Shown here: positions 1 through 10,545 of the stretch, one piece after another
Position numbering within the stretch: position 1 is the first letter of the stretch
Layout: each line of letters begins with the position of its first letter
From: Amphirosellinia nigrospora
Taxonomy: Eukaryota > Ascomycota > Sordariomycetes > Xylariales > Xylariaceae
DNA: 64,000 bases
Reading direction: 5' to 3'
NCBI GenBank assembly: GCA_004123355.1
Contig: SCHM01000002.1
Span: 10,823,569 to 10,887,568, forward strand
The notes under the pieces: model-generated
The model's input: only the letters and a program-made list of their open reading frames with translations
The model's database searches: none
Told to the model about the DNA's origin: nothing
Position numbers and translations under genes: made by a program

Positions 1-569
1 GCTTCACTCTCATGCTCTGCCAACACGTTGAGGCGGGAACGTGATGATTATGGGTTCTGTTTGGTTTTGGTGTCGTTTTCAATTGCTAATTGGAGGGACT
101 GCCCTCTGCAGATGACGAACTAGGCGTAATCCTCGAGCAGTACAAAGCCTCCGCGGGCGACTCCTATACCGTCATCTACGCCGGCGGCCTTCGGACTGAG
201 AAGCCTCAGACGTACACGGCCGAGTTCACCGATAACGGTGCGGGCCACGCGGAGCTCAAGAGGCAGCTTCACGATGTCAAGGGGGTTAGGAGGCAAGAGA
301 AGAACGACAAAAGACCGCTATTTGAGAAGTACCAGTACTTCACTCCTGGTAAGTTCCATTCACCTGTGTTTCTGTTCTGCAGAGCGATCTGGTAAGATGA
401 GCAGTGGTGCTGATATTGAATGTCTACAGGTATCTTCATGAGTTTGATTGTGCTCATCATTTTGATGTCTATTCTATACGCTGGTATTTCCGCCTTGTCC
501 AGTCTTCAAGTCTCGTATGGGGCCTTCGACAAGGAGATGGGCCCCGCGGCTCAGAAGAAGCAGCAATAG
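1..569 (+). CDS. big1: BIG1-type ER membrane protein, C-terminal part (5' end outside window)
   Basis: Three exons are visible: about 1-40 (continuing from outside the window), 112-348 and 430-569, with stop TAG at 567-569. The introns are 41-111 (branch-like GCTAAT, acceptor CTGCAG) and 349-429 (GTAAGT..CTACAG). The last exon encodes a single hydrophobic membrane helix followed by a short cytosolic tail rich in Lys and Gln (ends MGPAAQKKQQ). This arrangement, a luminal domain ending in YQYFTP and then one helix and the FDKEMGPAA tail, is how I recognise fungal BIG1, which is related to the V-ATPase accessory subunit VOA1/Ac45 family. BIG1 is an ER protein needed for beta-1,6-glucan in the yeast cell wall. 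The family call comes from memory of the tail motif and no search was run. The donor of the first intron (GTGATG) is weak, so the 40-base exon is less certain. Confidence 0.72.
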
Positions 570-1649
570 ATACATAACTATTTGCACTGTCTAATATCTA
601 CCCGGCAACCCGTCTTCCTTTTAGATGAGTTTTAAGGAGGCGAGGCAGCTGGGTAGCGTGCTTTACAAGATATCAATCAAACAAAGTGTACGAATTCTGT
701 CGCCAGGCGTTTGGGGCCAACGGTTTAGTTAGCATAGAAGCTTGAGAAGGGGGTTTCGAGATGTAAAGCTCCCTTTTCGACATCATCATAACTTAAGCAA
801 GAGGATTATGTGTATAACTATCTAGTTAAAGGGCAATAATTTTTTTACGTCTTTGGATTTCTACGACATAGTATATCAAGATCTCGTGAAGTGTGGTAGC
901 AAGTAGATGGTCTATGGCTTTTGTGTCCCTAAAAGTTTTGGGGAGTGGAGGCTTCATATATGCGTAATGGTTGTGGTGATATCGTTCTCTATGAGCGTAT
1001 AAGCTGACTTTTGTCTAACGAAGCCACCCCAATATTCATTTGGTGCTATGCCGCTCTATTATACGCCCTTTTTGCTTTTTCTCCCAGCAGAATTCTTTGC
1101 ACTTTTATCCCCGACTCTGTCGTTGTTGCCCTAACTAGGGACACCAAGTATAGTTACGTTCACCATTGCTGTCGTGAGCAGGATGGTCCCCCTAGAAACA
1201 AAGCGCAGATAAAACCTCTTTTCCGGCTATAGTGGACTTCGCTTCGTCTTGTTCTGGCGGCATCTCTCTCTCTGCCCAGGACTGCTCACACTTTTCTCTC
1301 CCGTTGCTTCCAGCTCGCGCGCCGCGAGGTCTATGCGTTGATCTCCATCTCTCACCCCATCCCCAGCGTTATCCGTACCGACGCCACGCCGGCGACGAAT
1401 ACATGAAAACAGTACCATGAAAAAACCCCTCCTCGTTCGCTCTCCCTCCCGAAAAGAGAAAAAAACAAGGGGGAGGAGAGTGGGAAAACCCACGCCCTCC
1501 AAACTTCGCCCTGAACTCCCACAAATTCAAACTTGGGGAAACAAATGTCCTGCTGCTGCTTTTTTTTTCTTCGGTTCTTGGCCTATTTCTGAAGGCGAGA
1601 GAGAGAGAGGAAAAGTAAGTCCCGGATCAGGATCAGATCAGCATCAGAT
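570..1649. other. Intergenic, convergent 3' ends of BIG1 and TRM112
   Basis: About 1.1 kb between two convergent genes. It holds no reading frame that resembles a protein. It contains an AT-rich trailer after the BIG1 stop, then a purine-rich stretch near 1430-1620 with GAGAG and T runs. Confidence 0.6.
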
Positions 1650-2450
1650 TCAGACGAGGTGGCTGGGCAGCAAGAAGTTGGCGATGCCCTCGCGCACGGC
1701 GTACTCGTGGCCGCAGACGGCGCACACGAGCTTGCCCTCGATCATCTGCGTCTCGAGCAGGAGGCCGTGCAGGTCCCTGAGCGTCTTGGCGTCGGACCGC
1801 AGGGCCTCGGGCGTCGGCGGCGTGGCGGGGAGGGCTGGGAAGCCGAGCTGTTTTTTGGGGGAGAGGAGTTTTAGTAAAATAGGTTTGATATAATAGTCTG
1901 TGAAAGGAAATCGTATCGTGGTTTGGTATTTATTTAGGGGTTGGGTGTTGTTATAGTTATGTGTGAGAGAGAGGTGAATGGCTAGTGGTAGGATGATAGA
2001 GGAGCGGTATGAGATAGGAGAGTGAGTACAGGAGATAGACTAAACGAATCATAAGAGGAAAGAGGATAAGCAGGCGAGATAGAGAGGCCTTCTAGTCATG
2101 ACAGGAGTAAGGAGAGAAGGCGCTTGCGATAGAGCCTCTCATATCACGACAAACCCCTCCAAGCGTAGGTGTTCACTACGCTTCACGGGAACAATAACCA
2201 CCAGCTCATGTTCAGGGATGAAAATTTTGAAAAAACGGGCCCTGGCAAAGTAAATATCACATACCTCGGTAGCAGTAGTAGACAGCGCAGTCCAATCTAT
2301 GCGCGGCAGCAGGTTGACGAGGAAGTCCTCGTTCAGCTCGATATCATCCTGCACGAGCTCGGCGTCCTTGGGGTGCAGCGGGTACGAGTCGGACTGAGTC
2401 TTGCACGTCTTGACGGCGCACGTCAGAAAGTTGAGGCTTAGAACCTTCAT
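1650..2450 (-). CDS. trm112: TRM112, methyltransferase activator (zinc-binding)
   Basis: Two exons on the minus strand: 2265-2450 (ATG at 2448-2450) and 1650-1847 (stop TGA), giving 127 residues, the usual size of the family. The protein starts MKVLSLNFLTC and ends NFLLPSHLV. Both cysteine pairs of the zinc site are present: Cys11/Cys16 near the N-terminus and CAVC near residue 105. TRM112 is the small obligate partner that stabilises several methyltransferases acting on tRNA (Trm9, Trm11), 18S rRNA (Bud23) and translation termination factor (Mtq2). The intron of 417 nt (1848-2264, GTATGT..AACAG) is much longer than the other introns here. Both splice sites keep the reading frame in phase 0, and the joined sequence (TATELGFPALP) matches the expected family spacing, so I see no missing exon. 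Confidence 0.93.
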
Positions 2451-2829
2451 CTCCTCTTTTTTTCTCTCTCAGGGTTTAATACTATTTATCTCTAGTATTG
2501 GTCCTTTTTTATAAGGTAGGAAGGTTGGAGTATGTTTTTTTTCACAGTTGATTGTTTGATTGTAAGTTGGGGGGTGTGACTAGTGGGATGTCAAAATTTT
2601 GGTGGATCTTTTAGATAGATAGATGGCTTCGAAAAATTCCCAAAAAGTTAAGCCAGCCAGCTACCTAAAGTGTAGGTGTATGATAGATAACACCACGCAA
2701 TTGGAACAAAAATTCGACAGCAATTTATCCGTCAACCAAGGCAACATCCTTATCATATAATAATATACAGTTTGTACAACCATCGTACATCTACTTCCTA
2801 GGTCACTCACTGTATAGATCGCACATCAA

Positions 2830-4028
2830 CTACGCCATTGTCTTCTCAAATCCCACATCATCACGCACATCTCGGCGCTGGGTCCAGCGAACGTAGGCTC
2901 CAATAGCGACAATCACCACGAAGAATAGGAACGCCTTCTGGATAACGGACCACCCTTCTGATGATGGAGCCTCTGCCTCCTTGAAGGGGTTACTCTGAGC
3001 GGCCGGAGTGGTTGGAATGGTTGGGATGGTGGGAGTTTCCACCTCGCCTACGACGCCTGCGGCCCATTCAGACGTTCCTGTGAGTCCTGGAAGAACGAGT
3101 AGACTACGTATCAGCAAAATGCACCACAATTAAGGACGAAAGATAAGGAGCGGATGAATCTAATGATGCTTTTTTCTCTTGTCCATTCTTTCCTTTTTTT
3201 TCTTTACGAACCAGCGAGAGGAATGGGAAAAAGGTACATCTGGGTATGTGCAAGTATGTGCAAGTATGTGTCTATAGTTCCACGTGAATACCTTCGGGGG
3301 GAACCTCCAACTCGCCACTGTCCACGATCTTGACCGTCTGCTCGGGCTTGTCGCCCGGCTTGGTCTTGACGTTCTCAATCTTGGTCACAATATCCAAACC
3401 CTCCAGCACCTCGCCGAACACGACGTGTCGGCCATCGAGCCAACTGTATTAGTTCAAGTCAGCCCACTGGTTCCGTATTTTCATGTTCACGTGGGGGGAG
3501 CCTTACGAGGTAATGACGGTAGTGATGAAGAACTGGGAGCCGTTGGTGTCCTTGCCGGCGTTGGCCATGGACAGCAGACCAGGCTTGGAGTGCTTTAGCT
3601 TGAAGTTCTCGTCCTCGAAGCGATCACCGTAGACTGTAATCATATAAGGGTTAGGGAGCGGTCATTTAGCGGGATCGTATCTAGACCACTTGAGACTTAC
3701 TGGACTTGCCACCAGTGCCATCGCCCTTGGTGAAGTCACCACCCTGGATCATGAACTGCTTGATGACACGGTGGAAGGTCGAGTCCTTGTAGCCGTAGCC
3801 CTTCTCACCAGTAGCAAGGGCGCGGAAGTTCTCGGTGGTCTTGGGGACGGTCTTGCCGTAGAGACCGATGACGATGCGGCCTAGCGCCTCGTCGCCATGC
3901 TGGATGTCGAAGTAGACCTTGTGGGTGATCTTAGGACCCTTGCTGGCCTCGGCCGTCTGCGACAGCAACAGAGCACTGAGGCCCAGCAGCAGCAGTGCGC
4001 TGACGAAAAACCGGCGCACGTTAAACAT
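2830..4028 (-). CDS. cypB: Cyclophilin B, ER peptidyl-prolyl isomerase, two possible C-termini
   Basis: Exons 3701-4028, 3507-3633 and 3272-3443 encode 208 residues. A signal peptide (residues 1-25, [16 protein letters not shown]) is followed by the cyclophilin domain with the catalytic and cyclosporin-binding motifs [32 protein letters not shown] and [10 protein letters not shown]. The protein ends HVEL, an HDEL-type ER retention tail, so it should act as a folding isomerase in the ER lumen. A second 3' end is possible. A donor at 3291/3292 inside the last exon (GAAG|GTATTC) and an acceptor at 3087/3086 (TTCCAG|GACTC) are in matching phase and would replace the last six residues with an exon at 2830-3086. 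That exon carries a transmembrane segment ([15 protein letters not shown]) and a basic tail, for 287 residues in all. The ATG at 4028 is chosen because an upstream in-frame extension has only a TTG. Confidence 0.92.
3087..3291 (-). other. Alternative (retained or spliced) intron of cyclophilin B
   Basis: 205-nt candidate intron whose 5' part is the coding end and stop codon of the HVEL form. It has donor GTATTC, a branch-like GCTGATAC near 3110 and acceptor TTCCAG. Splicing removes the ER retention signal and stop and joins the exon that encodes the membrane tail. The phases match (G|GA codon). Confidence 0.55.
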
Positions 4029-4515
4029 GGTCGGCACTCTCTCTATATTGATCAACCAGTGACGGTGGTGGGGGGATTCCTAATTGGCTTTCGAACAGAA
4101 GGAATTGGTCCACCTGTTCGTATGAAAAAGAAGAAGAGGAATGGAGGCGGTTGAAATACTCGGGACGGCGAAAAGGACACAATACCTCGCTCAGGTAGCT
4201 CCACGCTGAGAGCTGCGACAGACCCCTGAAAGGGCGCTACACTATCTTGGTGGCACTTTGAGGATGCGGGGTGTAAGCCAACGGAAAACCAACTGGAACA
4301 GGGCCCCTCCACTGTAATACTCCACTACGCTGGTGGATCCCGTCTATCAGTAAATCAGCCTGATAAAGGATTGGCCCGAGCGTCCGGATCCGATCCAGGC
4401 CAGCGAACATCAGCTTCCGATATTGTGTCGCATTGAACGTCCGCTATTTCATCGAAGACTTCAAGCGTAACGGGTTGGTTTGGCGATTTGGTATTTGACC
4501 AGAACCCAATTCACA
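4029..4515. promoter_or_regulatory. Divergent promoter region of cyclophilin B and uS13m
   Basis: 487-bp intergenic stretch between two divergently transcribed genes, so it must carry both promoters and 5' leaders. No clear TATA box or known ER-stress element was recognised by eye. Confidence 0.5.
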
Positions 4516-5108
4516 ATGGTAAGATTCCAATCTGTGAAATCATGTATAACAATAAATACTAAACTGTGTCAGGTAGCCACTATATTAGGAGCCAACTTCA
4601 ATGAGCTGAAGCTAGTGAAAGTACGCCGCCGTTCCTCATTTTCTCTATTCTGCATGACTCCTTTTTGCGATGGACAACGCGCCACCCAATGGCACGAGCT
4701 AGGCCGTAACGGAATGTGGCGATATGATATGATATGACATGGGCAGGCCGAACGACGGGTACTAACTAGTGTACACAGAAAGCTCTCGAGAGCTTCTACG
4801 GCCTCGGGCCTCAGACCTCGGCACGGATCATGGCAAAGTACACGATCCACCCACGGGCACGCCTGGGGACGATCCCTGCGAAGACGATCACGGCCCTGAC
4901 TGCCGAGCTGTCCAACATGACCATCGAGAACGACGCGCGCCGCATCGTTCAGGATAACATCAGGCGCCTGAGAGACATGGGCACATACCGGGGCCGTCGC
5001 CATGCCATGGGTCTTCCCGTCCGTGGACAACGTACCCGAACGCAGATCGAGACGGCCAAGAAGTTGAACAATCTGGAGCGTGGTGGTTATGGATCGCGGC
5101 TCAATTAG
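4516..5108 (+). CDS. sws2: Mitochondrial small-subunit ribosomal protein uS13m (Sws2 type)
   Basis: Three exons, 4516-4518, 4573-4620 and 4779-5108, give 126 residues. The first exon is only the ATG codon, followed at once by GTAAG. The protein starts MVATILGANF and carries the uS13 helix-turn region GLGPQTSARI and the C-terminal rRNA-binding motif GLPVRGQRTRTQ. The family is the bacterial S13 type located at the head of the mitochondrial 37S subunit, where it bridges to the large subunit. Homology runs to the last exon, so no piece is missing. The length is close to the yeast mitochondrial protein. Intron 2 (4621-4778) has a good branch site, ACTAAC. Confidence 0.9.
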
Positions 5109-5777
5109 AGAGAGAGGCGAGGAGGAAAGGGTTGTGGTTGGGGGGGGGGGAGGGCGGAAGAGAAACCAGGCCGGAATAGTCTAGATGGCCAGATCGTGGA
5201 CGAAGCAGCTTCGATCGAGCAAAAAAAGATGCCGTTTATGAAGACGAAGAAGAAAGCATGGGGTCTGGCGTTATTAGAGGGTTACGGCATGAACTACTAC
5301 TACTACTACAGCCCCCCTTTTTTATGATGTAGGTCTTGTTATCGCTGTATTACCACGAACCTGGGGAACATGTTCCCTTGTACAATACGAACAAGATCCA
5401 CGTCCTCACCCTTGCTCGAAATTTTAAGAGGGAATAAATCGACAAGCTATGCCTCTATATGCAAGTTGTCCGTCTGCACCTTGTATTTGTTTTGCCAAAT
5501 ATTTCGTTCTTGCGATATATTCGTATATGGGGTATGCATATATGGCATCGCACCGAGAAATATGATACTTAAATACTCCTTAGGGGTAGGAGAAAGGGGA
5601 AAAGAGAAGATTTTTCTCTCAATAGTATTCACGAAGCAAGTCATTGACCTAGGCAAACAGTATAGTAGAAACCCGTCTTATTTGCCTATTTAGTTCTTCA
5701 CTCCATATCTTATTAAGTCTTTTGCGTTGCTAAATGCCAGGCCACAGCAAGGCTCACCTCACCACCTGCCACTTCCC
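5109..5777. other. Intergenic, convergent trailers
   Basis: 669 bp between the convergent uS13m and dipeptidase genes. It holds a G run near 5142-5150, a CTA repeat near 5295-5309 and AT-rich sequence. Nothing coding is recognised. Confidence 0.55.
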
Positions 5778-7354
5778 TTAAACATCAGCCATCAACGCTT
5801 CCGTCTCAAAAAGACTTGCTAAGTCATCTTCCATGATCGGTTCGCCCTCAGACTGCAACTTAGCAGCAACCTTTTCAACATCACCCCAAACGCGGAGGAT
5901 GTTGCCGCCGACGATCTTGGCTGCATCGGCATCCGATACTCCACGACGCAGCAGCTCTGCAATGAGATCCGGGTACTTGGAGACATCACCAAGGCCCTCG
6001 GGCGTACTCTGGATGCCGTCAAAGTCACTACCGAGACCCACATGATCGTATCCGATCAAGTCTCCGATGTACGTGATGTGGTTGGCGACGTGGGACAGGG
6101 TGTTGTTAGCCGGGTACAAGTCTGGCACTCCGTTCGGATTGTTGTTATCTACACAGCTCACAAAGTCGGGTGAGAAGTTGACTGTTTATGTTAGCACTTG
6201 GCAGTTTTAGGTCGAGCGCAAGGTCATGTATTCTCTCTTGTAGAGAGCAGGAACCGAAGCAAAGAACTTACTCATGACGACCGAGTTCCGCTCCTTGACG
6301 AGCTGAAGAACATGGTCCGGGACATTACGAGGGTGTGGGCACACAGCATATGCGGAGCTATGGCTGAAGATAATAGGTGCCTTGCTACCAGCCCATCCCC
6401 CGGAGCCGCCACCGAGCACATCCACCATGGTATCGACGCTCGTGTGAGACAAGTCGACGATCATGCCGATGCGGTTCATCTCGTTGATGAGCTGCCTGCC
6501 CTTGAGAGAGACGCCGCCCCAGTACGGCGGCGCCTTGTGGAACGGGTTCTCCCAGAGCGCGGCGTCCGCGTAGATGTTTCCGCAGTTGTGCGTCAGAGTC
6601 GCGTAGCGGACGCCCAGGGCGTAGAACCTGCGCAGGTTGGCGGGCGAGTTGCCTATCTGGTGCAGGCCCTCGATACCTAGCGGCGAGACCAGCTTGCCTT
6701 TTTTGAAGGCCGCCTGGGCTGAGTCGCTGTCCACAATGCCTGAGAAAGTGTCGGGATACGCGGCTTGCAGCCGTGTCATCAGGTCGATTTGTTGCAGCGT
6801 GAACTGGACACCTTGTATCTCATGAGACAGGTTGATCTACTTGGGGAAGAGTTGAGCGGACTCACTGGCGAGGTAGTTTTCAGTTGAGTAGTCTGAGCCG
6901 TTGGCCGGGCAGGGCGTAAATACACTCCAGAAGGCACCGCCGTTTTGGCCTTCCCTTAATCGGGGAAGGTCGACGTGCGAGGCAAAACCTCCCTTTGTGA
7001 AGGGTTCGGTGAAGTTCTCGCCATAAATGTGGTTGTTGTACACGACCCGGATGAGGATGGCCAGATCATTGTGTCCGTCTGTCATGGCGATTAGTAAGTC
7101 ATTGACCATTGTAGACTTATCATCACATCGGGATTCCACGGACCTATCAATGGTGTCTCTGACAGAATGGTATGTACTCTTTCTTCGATAGACATCGGGC
7201 GGGGGCGTTTGTAGCCATAGCATGGCGACCTGGGGTGAAGCAACGACCCGAGGATGATGAAGATAAAGGCGGACGCTATGAAAACCTTGACAATCGACCA
7301 TCGGGGGCGAGGCTGTCTCGTAACCTCGTCGTCGAGAATCCCCTTTTCAGCCAT
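5778..7354 (-). CDS. Membrane dipeptidase (peptidase family M19)
   Basis: Exons 7144-7354, 6866-7078, 6272-6811 and 5778-6181 join in frame to 455 residues. Residues 19-40 form a single N-terminal membrane anchor (type II orientation likely, because basic residues precede it). The M19 zinc-site motifs follow: DGHNDLA near residue 71, DLSHTS, FSHSSAYA and SDFDG in the C-terminal half. The family hydrolyses dipeptides, including beta-lactam-like dehydropeptides, with two zinc ions. In fungi these proteins sit at the plasma membrane or vacuole or are secreted. Which dipeptide this one uses cannot be told. The first intron has an unusual donor (GTCCGT), but the joined D-G-H-N-D motif supports it. 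All four exons are free of stops. Confidence 0.88.
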
Positions 7355-8072
7355 GCTGGCTAAGGCTCAATCTCTCTTATCGAAGGAGTCCTATTCTTAG
7401 TACACCCAAGCTTCCACTTTTGACGGCGGCAAGGTACTGCTGGGTCTGGCCAAAGCTAAACTGTACCGACCCAAACTCCCGTACCTAGGGAGCTAGGTTT
7501 CCAATGACTGAAGCCAAGGATGATTGATATAGATGAATGTTTAGTGAGCTATCGACTTTCTGATATGTAAGCAGTTATTACGAATCCGACCTGTTATTAT
7601 ATCTTACGGACAATGGCAGGTTAGCTCCACCGCGGCTCCCGAACTGGGTGGGCGCAATCCCGTTGGACCCTTGGCTACTGATCCTACCAAATTGGGGACT
7701 TTACCTGAGTGATGCCACTTTCAGCCGTCCTGAGCGAAACCCACCTATGCATAAAGCTGATCATAAGATAACGGAGGATTACGGTACCTAGTCTGCCGTG
7801 TCTGCGTATCCAAACGGAGCATTTCTTACTTCTTGGCGACTAGAGTTGCAACCCGATGTAAAACGACGCAGAACTCACTATATATCTTACTTGCCTTTTA
7901 TCACCCATATAAAGGAAAAGCAGGGTTATCCATATGGAATAACCGTAATTACATGGACTGAAAATTGAACTTCGTTCTGTGAAAAAAAAAAGGAAAGGGG
8001 GGGGGGGGCCAGAAATAATTGTAAGAGACCAGAAGAGATCTTGCGGTTTGAAATTTTGCAAAAAGATGAATG
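7355..8072. other. Intergenic upstream of dipeptidase
   Basis: Promoter and leader of the dipeptidase gene, then AT-rich sequence with a G run near 8000-8009. No gene is seen. Confidence 0.5.
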
Positions 8073-8169
8073 TGGTCAGTATGGGGGTCGAACCCATGAC
8101 CTTCGCATTACTTAGTACAGTGGAATTCTGTATTAGTACGACGCTCTAACCAAACTGAGCTAACCGACC
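8073..8169 (-). tRNA. tRNA-Ile(AAU), with the usual tRNA intron
   Basis: The minus strand folds as a cloverleaf. The acceptor stem GGTCGGT pairs with ACTGACC (one G-T pair), the D arm is GCTC/GAGC, the anticodon stem TCGTA pairs with TGCGA, and the T arm is ATGGG-TTCGACC-CCCAT. The anticodon loop reads CTAATA plus A, so the anticodon is AAU (inosine-34 in the mature tRNA), which decodes isoleucine. A 22-nt intron sits after position 37, the standard place for tRNA endonuclease splicing. A T5 terminator follows at 8060-8064 on the minus strand. The D loop has one T more than the second copy at 9680-9830. Confidence 0.92.
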
Positions 8170-9679
8170 AATTGATTGTTAGAGATCTGAAGCTTTTATC
8201 GGAATCCTGACAGCACAGTAGCACCGTTCTCTCATTCATCACTTTCAACGTCTGTCACAACATACTGAGAATACTTGAATCATGCAGGCTTCGGATTGTT
8301 TTGATGCTATGCTCAAGCATCGCCTTGTTAAAATGAGCACATTGAATCCTACCCAGTAGTCGACACCCGATGTCAACATGCCTGCCGATGTTGAATACGA
8401 CCAGCATCAAACTATCGCAACACTTCTCTCAGGCGAAGCATTGCTCGGCGTTTTGCGGAGGCAGCCGCCACCTAATCGGGACAGCATGAACTTGCCTTGC
8501 TTGTTGAATTCTTCGATAACCGGGATCGCCCAGTCATTACGAGAAGGAGGACTTCGCTTCCATTCTGGCTAATAAACTTGAAGTCTTCTATGCCGCAGAG
8601 ACAAGCCTTTCGAACCAAGATAGCACACGCCGGCCAAGTTTATCGAAGTTGTGATCAGTCCGCCTGATAAGAAAATCAAAATTTGCCTAGAATTCGATAC
8701 GGAAGGTCAATGTCTAAAAGAATCATACTCATCATTGATCATCCAGCAGCTATATTTTATGCGAAACCGGCACTCATCCGCGAGATCACTATGCGCCTCG
8801 ACGCTGGGCTCAACATGATTCTCTAGTTACTCGGCAAGAAGTACACAGTTGACTACTTTCTCAGAGAAGGATCCATCTTTCACTATACTCGCTGGACACC
8901 TAATGGCTTTCAGTATGGCCTGAATGGAGCACCACTAGCAGAATTGCATGCTCATAGGAAACAAGAAACCAACTCGGGGAAGCACTTGAAAATTAGCTGC
9001 TATTCTGCTCTGTTCCTCGAGTGGGCGGCAAGCTATTTAGGGAGGATCCGAATTCGATTCTACAACGAGGCTTGTCGCTTGCCAACGCCATACAAGACAA
9101 GATCAGTGCTAAAATTAGTCATAAAAGCCGAATTCGGACACAAAAATTGGCTGGTCGTTGCCTCAATGATCACGATTCTGGGTCTACTGAAGCACCAAGT
9201 AGTGCTCCCATCTCTGATCAAAGCAGACAACAATCCAGCCAACGCCAAGCGACAGAGAACTCGGAATCAGTGACGTCAAGCTCATTCTCCCCCGGGGAAT
9301 AATGCAATCACTTCAATGGTTGACGCAAACGATTGAAAAGGGGAAGGAGTTTGCAGATTGGAGCAGTCACTTTGCACAATTGTCACCCTATCAACTGTTG
9401 TCAAGAGAACGTGAGATGGCCGTTGCAAAAGCACTTTTTACCCTACGACTTCAAAATATTAACGAGGCTCTTGATGAAAACGAGCGGGATAAAAGAGACC
9501 AAACATAGAGAACGCTCTCCGGGTCAAGCTCCATAGTGTTCGCAAGAAATACGGGGTGGTGATCTAACCAAGACGCCGCAAACATGCAACTGCATCGACA
9601 GACCCAGCGAAATTGATGAACCCATAGAGAAAAATAAACTCTAGGAAAAGGAGGCAAAATTTTCAAAAAGAGAGTTAAA
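8170..9679. other. Decayed sequence between two tRNA-Ile genes
   Basis: About 1.5 kb with interrupted protein-like stretches on the plus strand, for example near 8378-8570, 8740-9060 (with an in-frame stop around 8820) and 9302-9508 (a helical, charged frame). I do not recognise the protein. The stretches change frame and carry stops, so this looks like a broken gene or transposon remnant and not an active one. The short bases just outside each tRNA gene are similar (ATTGATTGTTA upstream, an AAAATTTT and A5 run downstream), which suggests that the tRNA and its flanks were duplicated together. Confidence 0.4.
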
Positions 9680-9830
9680 TGGTCAGTATGGGGGTCGAAC
9701 CCATGACCTTCGCATTACATAGTACAATGGAATTTTGTATTAGTACCTATGGTGGTGGGTTAGCAATGATCATGGAATGCTGAAGATGAGGAAGAACATA
9801 CGACGCTCTAACCAACTGAGCTAACCGACC
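9680..9830 (-). tRNA. tRNA-Ile(AAU) copy with a second, intron-like insert
   Basis: Every arm matches the copy at 8073-8169: the same acceptor stem, anticodon AAU, T arm and a T5 terminator (9665-9669). It also has a standard 22-nt tRNA intron (9716-9737) after position 37. In addition, the 5' strand of the anticodon stem is split by a 55-nt insert (9747-9801). Without the insert the gene would be a normal tRNA. With it, the internal promoter boxes are still intact (A box region TAGCTCAGTTGG, B box GGTTCGACCCC), but the distance between them is stretched to well over 100 nt. Whether a functional tRNA is made depends on removal of the insert. If it is not removed, this copy is a pseudogene. 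Confidence 0.8.
9747..9801 (-). other. 55-nt spliceosomal-intron-like insert inside a tRNA gene
   Basis: Read on the minus strand, the insert begins GTATGT, has a pyrimidine-rich 5' part, a branch-site match TTGCTAAC about 14 nt from the end, and ends CATAG. Those are the signals and the length of the protein-gene introns in this window. Exact removal (GCGTC|GTACTAATA) restores the anticodon stem of the sister tRNA gene. A GTA triplet lies at both edges, so a 3-bp target-site duplication is also possible. Standard tRNA introns lie only after position 37 in nuclear genes, so this is not one of those. Confidence 0.65.
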
Positions 9831-10148
9831 AGTTGATTGTTAAAGGTGCGCGGTTAATTTGCGCTTACCAAAGAATATTGCCGAGATCGGCCATATTGTT
9901 TGGATCAGTCAGCAGACCAATCATGGGCATACATGGTCACCAGTCACGCTGTTGGATGGATGCTCGGGATGGATGCTCGGAAACCGTTTTATTCAGCAAA
10001 GTCTGTGTCGGTTTATGCTTGTCATTTCACATTCTTCGAGGTTCTCCTAGTCCCATGGCAAGATGGATGCGGATGGTCCATCTTTTGCACATTAAGGCTT
10101 CTTTCTGCCGATTGATGACTCTAAAGCAACAAGTTCGTCTGAAAACCA
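9831..10148. other. Intergenic, no gene seen
   Basis: 318 bp between the interrupted tRNA and the ABC-transporter relic. Overlapping open frames on the plus strand have no recognisable product. Confidence 0.4.
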
Positions 10149-10545
10149 TCATGCCAATAAAGACGCGCCACTTGTCCGATAAAGTCTAGAAAATCTCGAG
10201 TTTGAATTCTGCAACAATGTTTGTGGTGTATCAAACTCCATCAAATGGCCCATCTTCGAGTAAAGAGACCTTATCGTAACGGATAATATGCGTCAGGCGA
10301 TGCATCACTGCGATAACAGTGCTGTCTTTAAATTCCGAATCGATGGCATCTTGCATGAAGCCTCCGTCTCGGTATCGACACTGTTTGGTTTCATGTCAGT
10401 AGCTGCGATTAAATGCTTGAAATGATAAACCTTACCTGCTCGTTGCTTCGTCGAGTATCAAGATCCTGCTATTCCTTACCATCGCTCTCGTAAGACAGAG
10501 CAGCTGCAGGCGTGAGCGGCTCTGGGGAGACTTCTTCGGCTCAAG
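10149..10545 (-). pseudogene. ABC-transporter relic (ABCC-type second nucleotide-binding domain)
   Basis: Minus-strand remnant of the end of a multidrug-resistance-type ABC transporter. The Walker B region is clear (SRILILDEATS). It is followed by a plausible intron (GTAAGG..CTGACATGAAACCAAACAG) and then by VDTET, a stretch resembling FMQDAIDSEF, STVIAVMHRL and the tail MEFDTPQTLLQNSNSRFSRLY, ending in TGA at 10149-10151. At least two frame changes are needed (near 10360 and 10250), and the signature loop before Walker B has lost its LSxGQ glycine (it reads SPQSRSRLQ). The rest of the transporter (membrane domains, Walker A) is not upstream. A truncated, decayed copy is therefore the best reading. 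Confidence 0.75.

Noticed and set aside
2830-3129. Separate small gene for a 99-residue membrane protein
   Set aside because: The frame starts with a non-ATG codon, and its acceptor is phase-compatible with the cyclophilin B donor. An alternative 3' exon of that gene explains it better.
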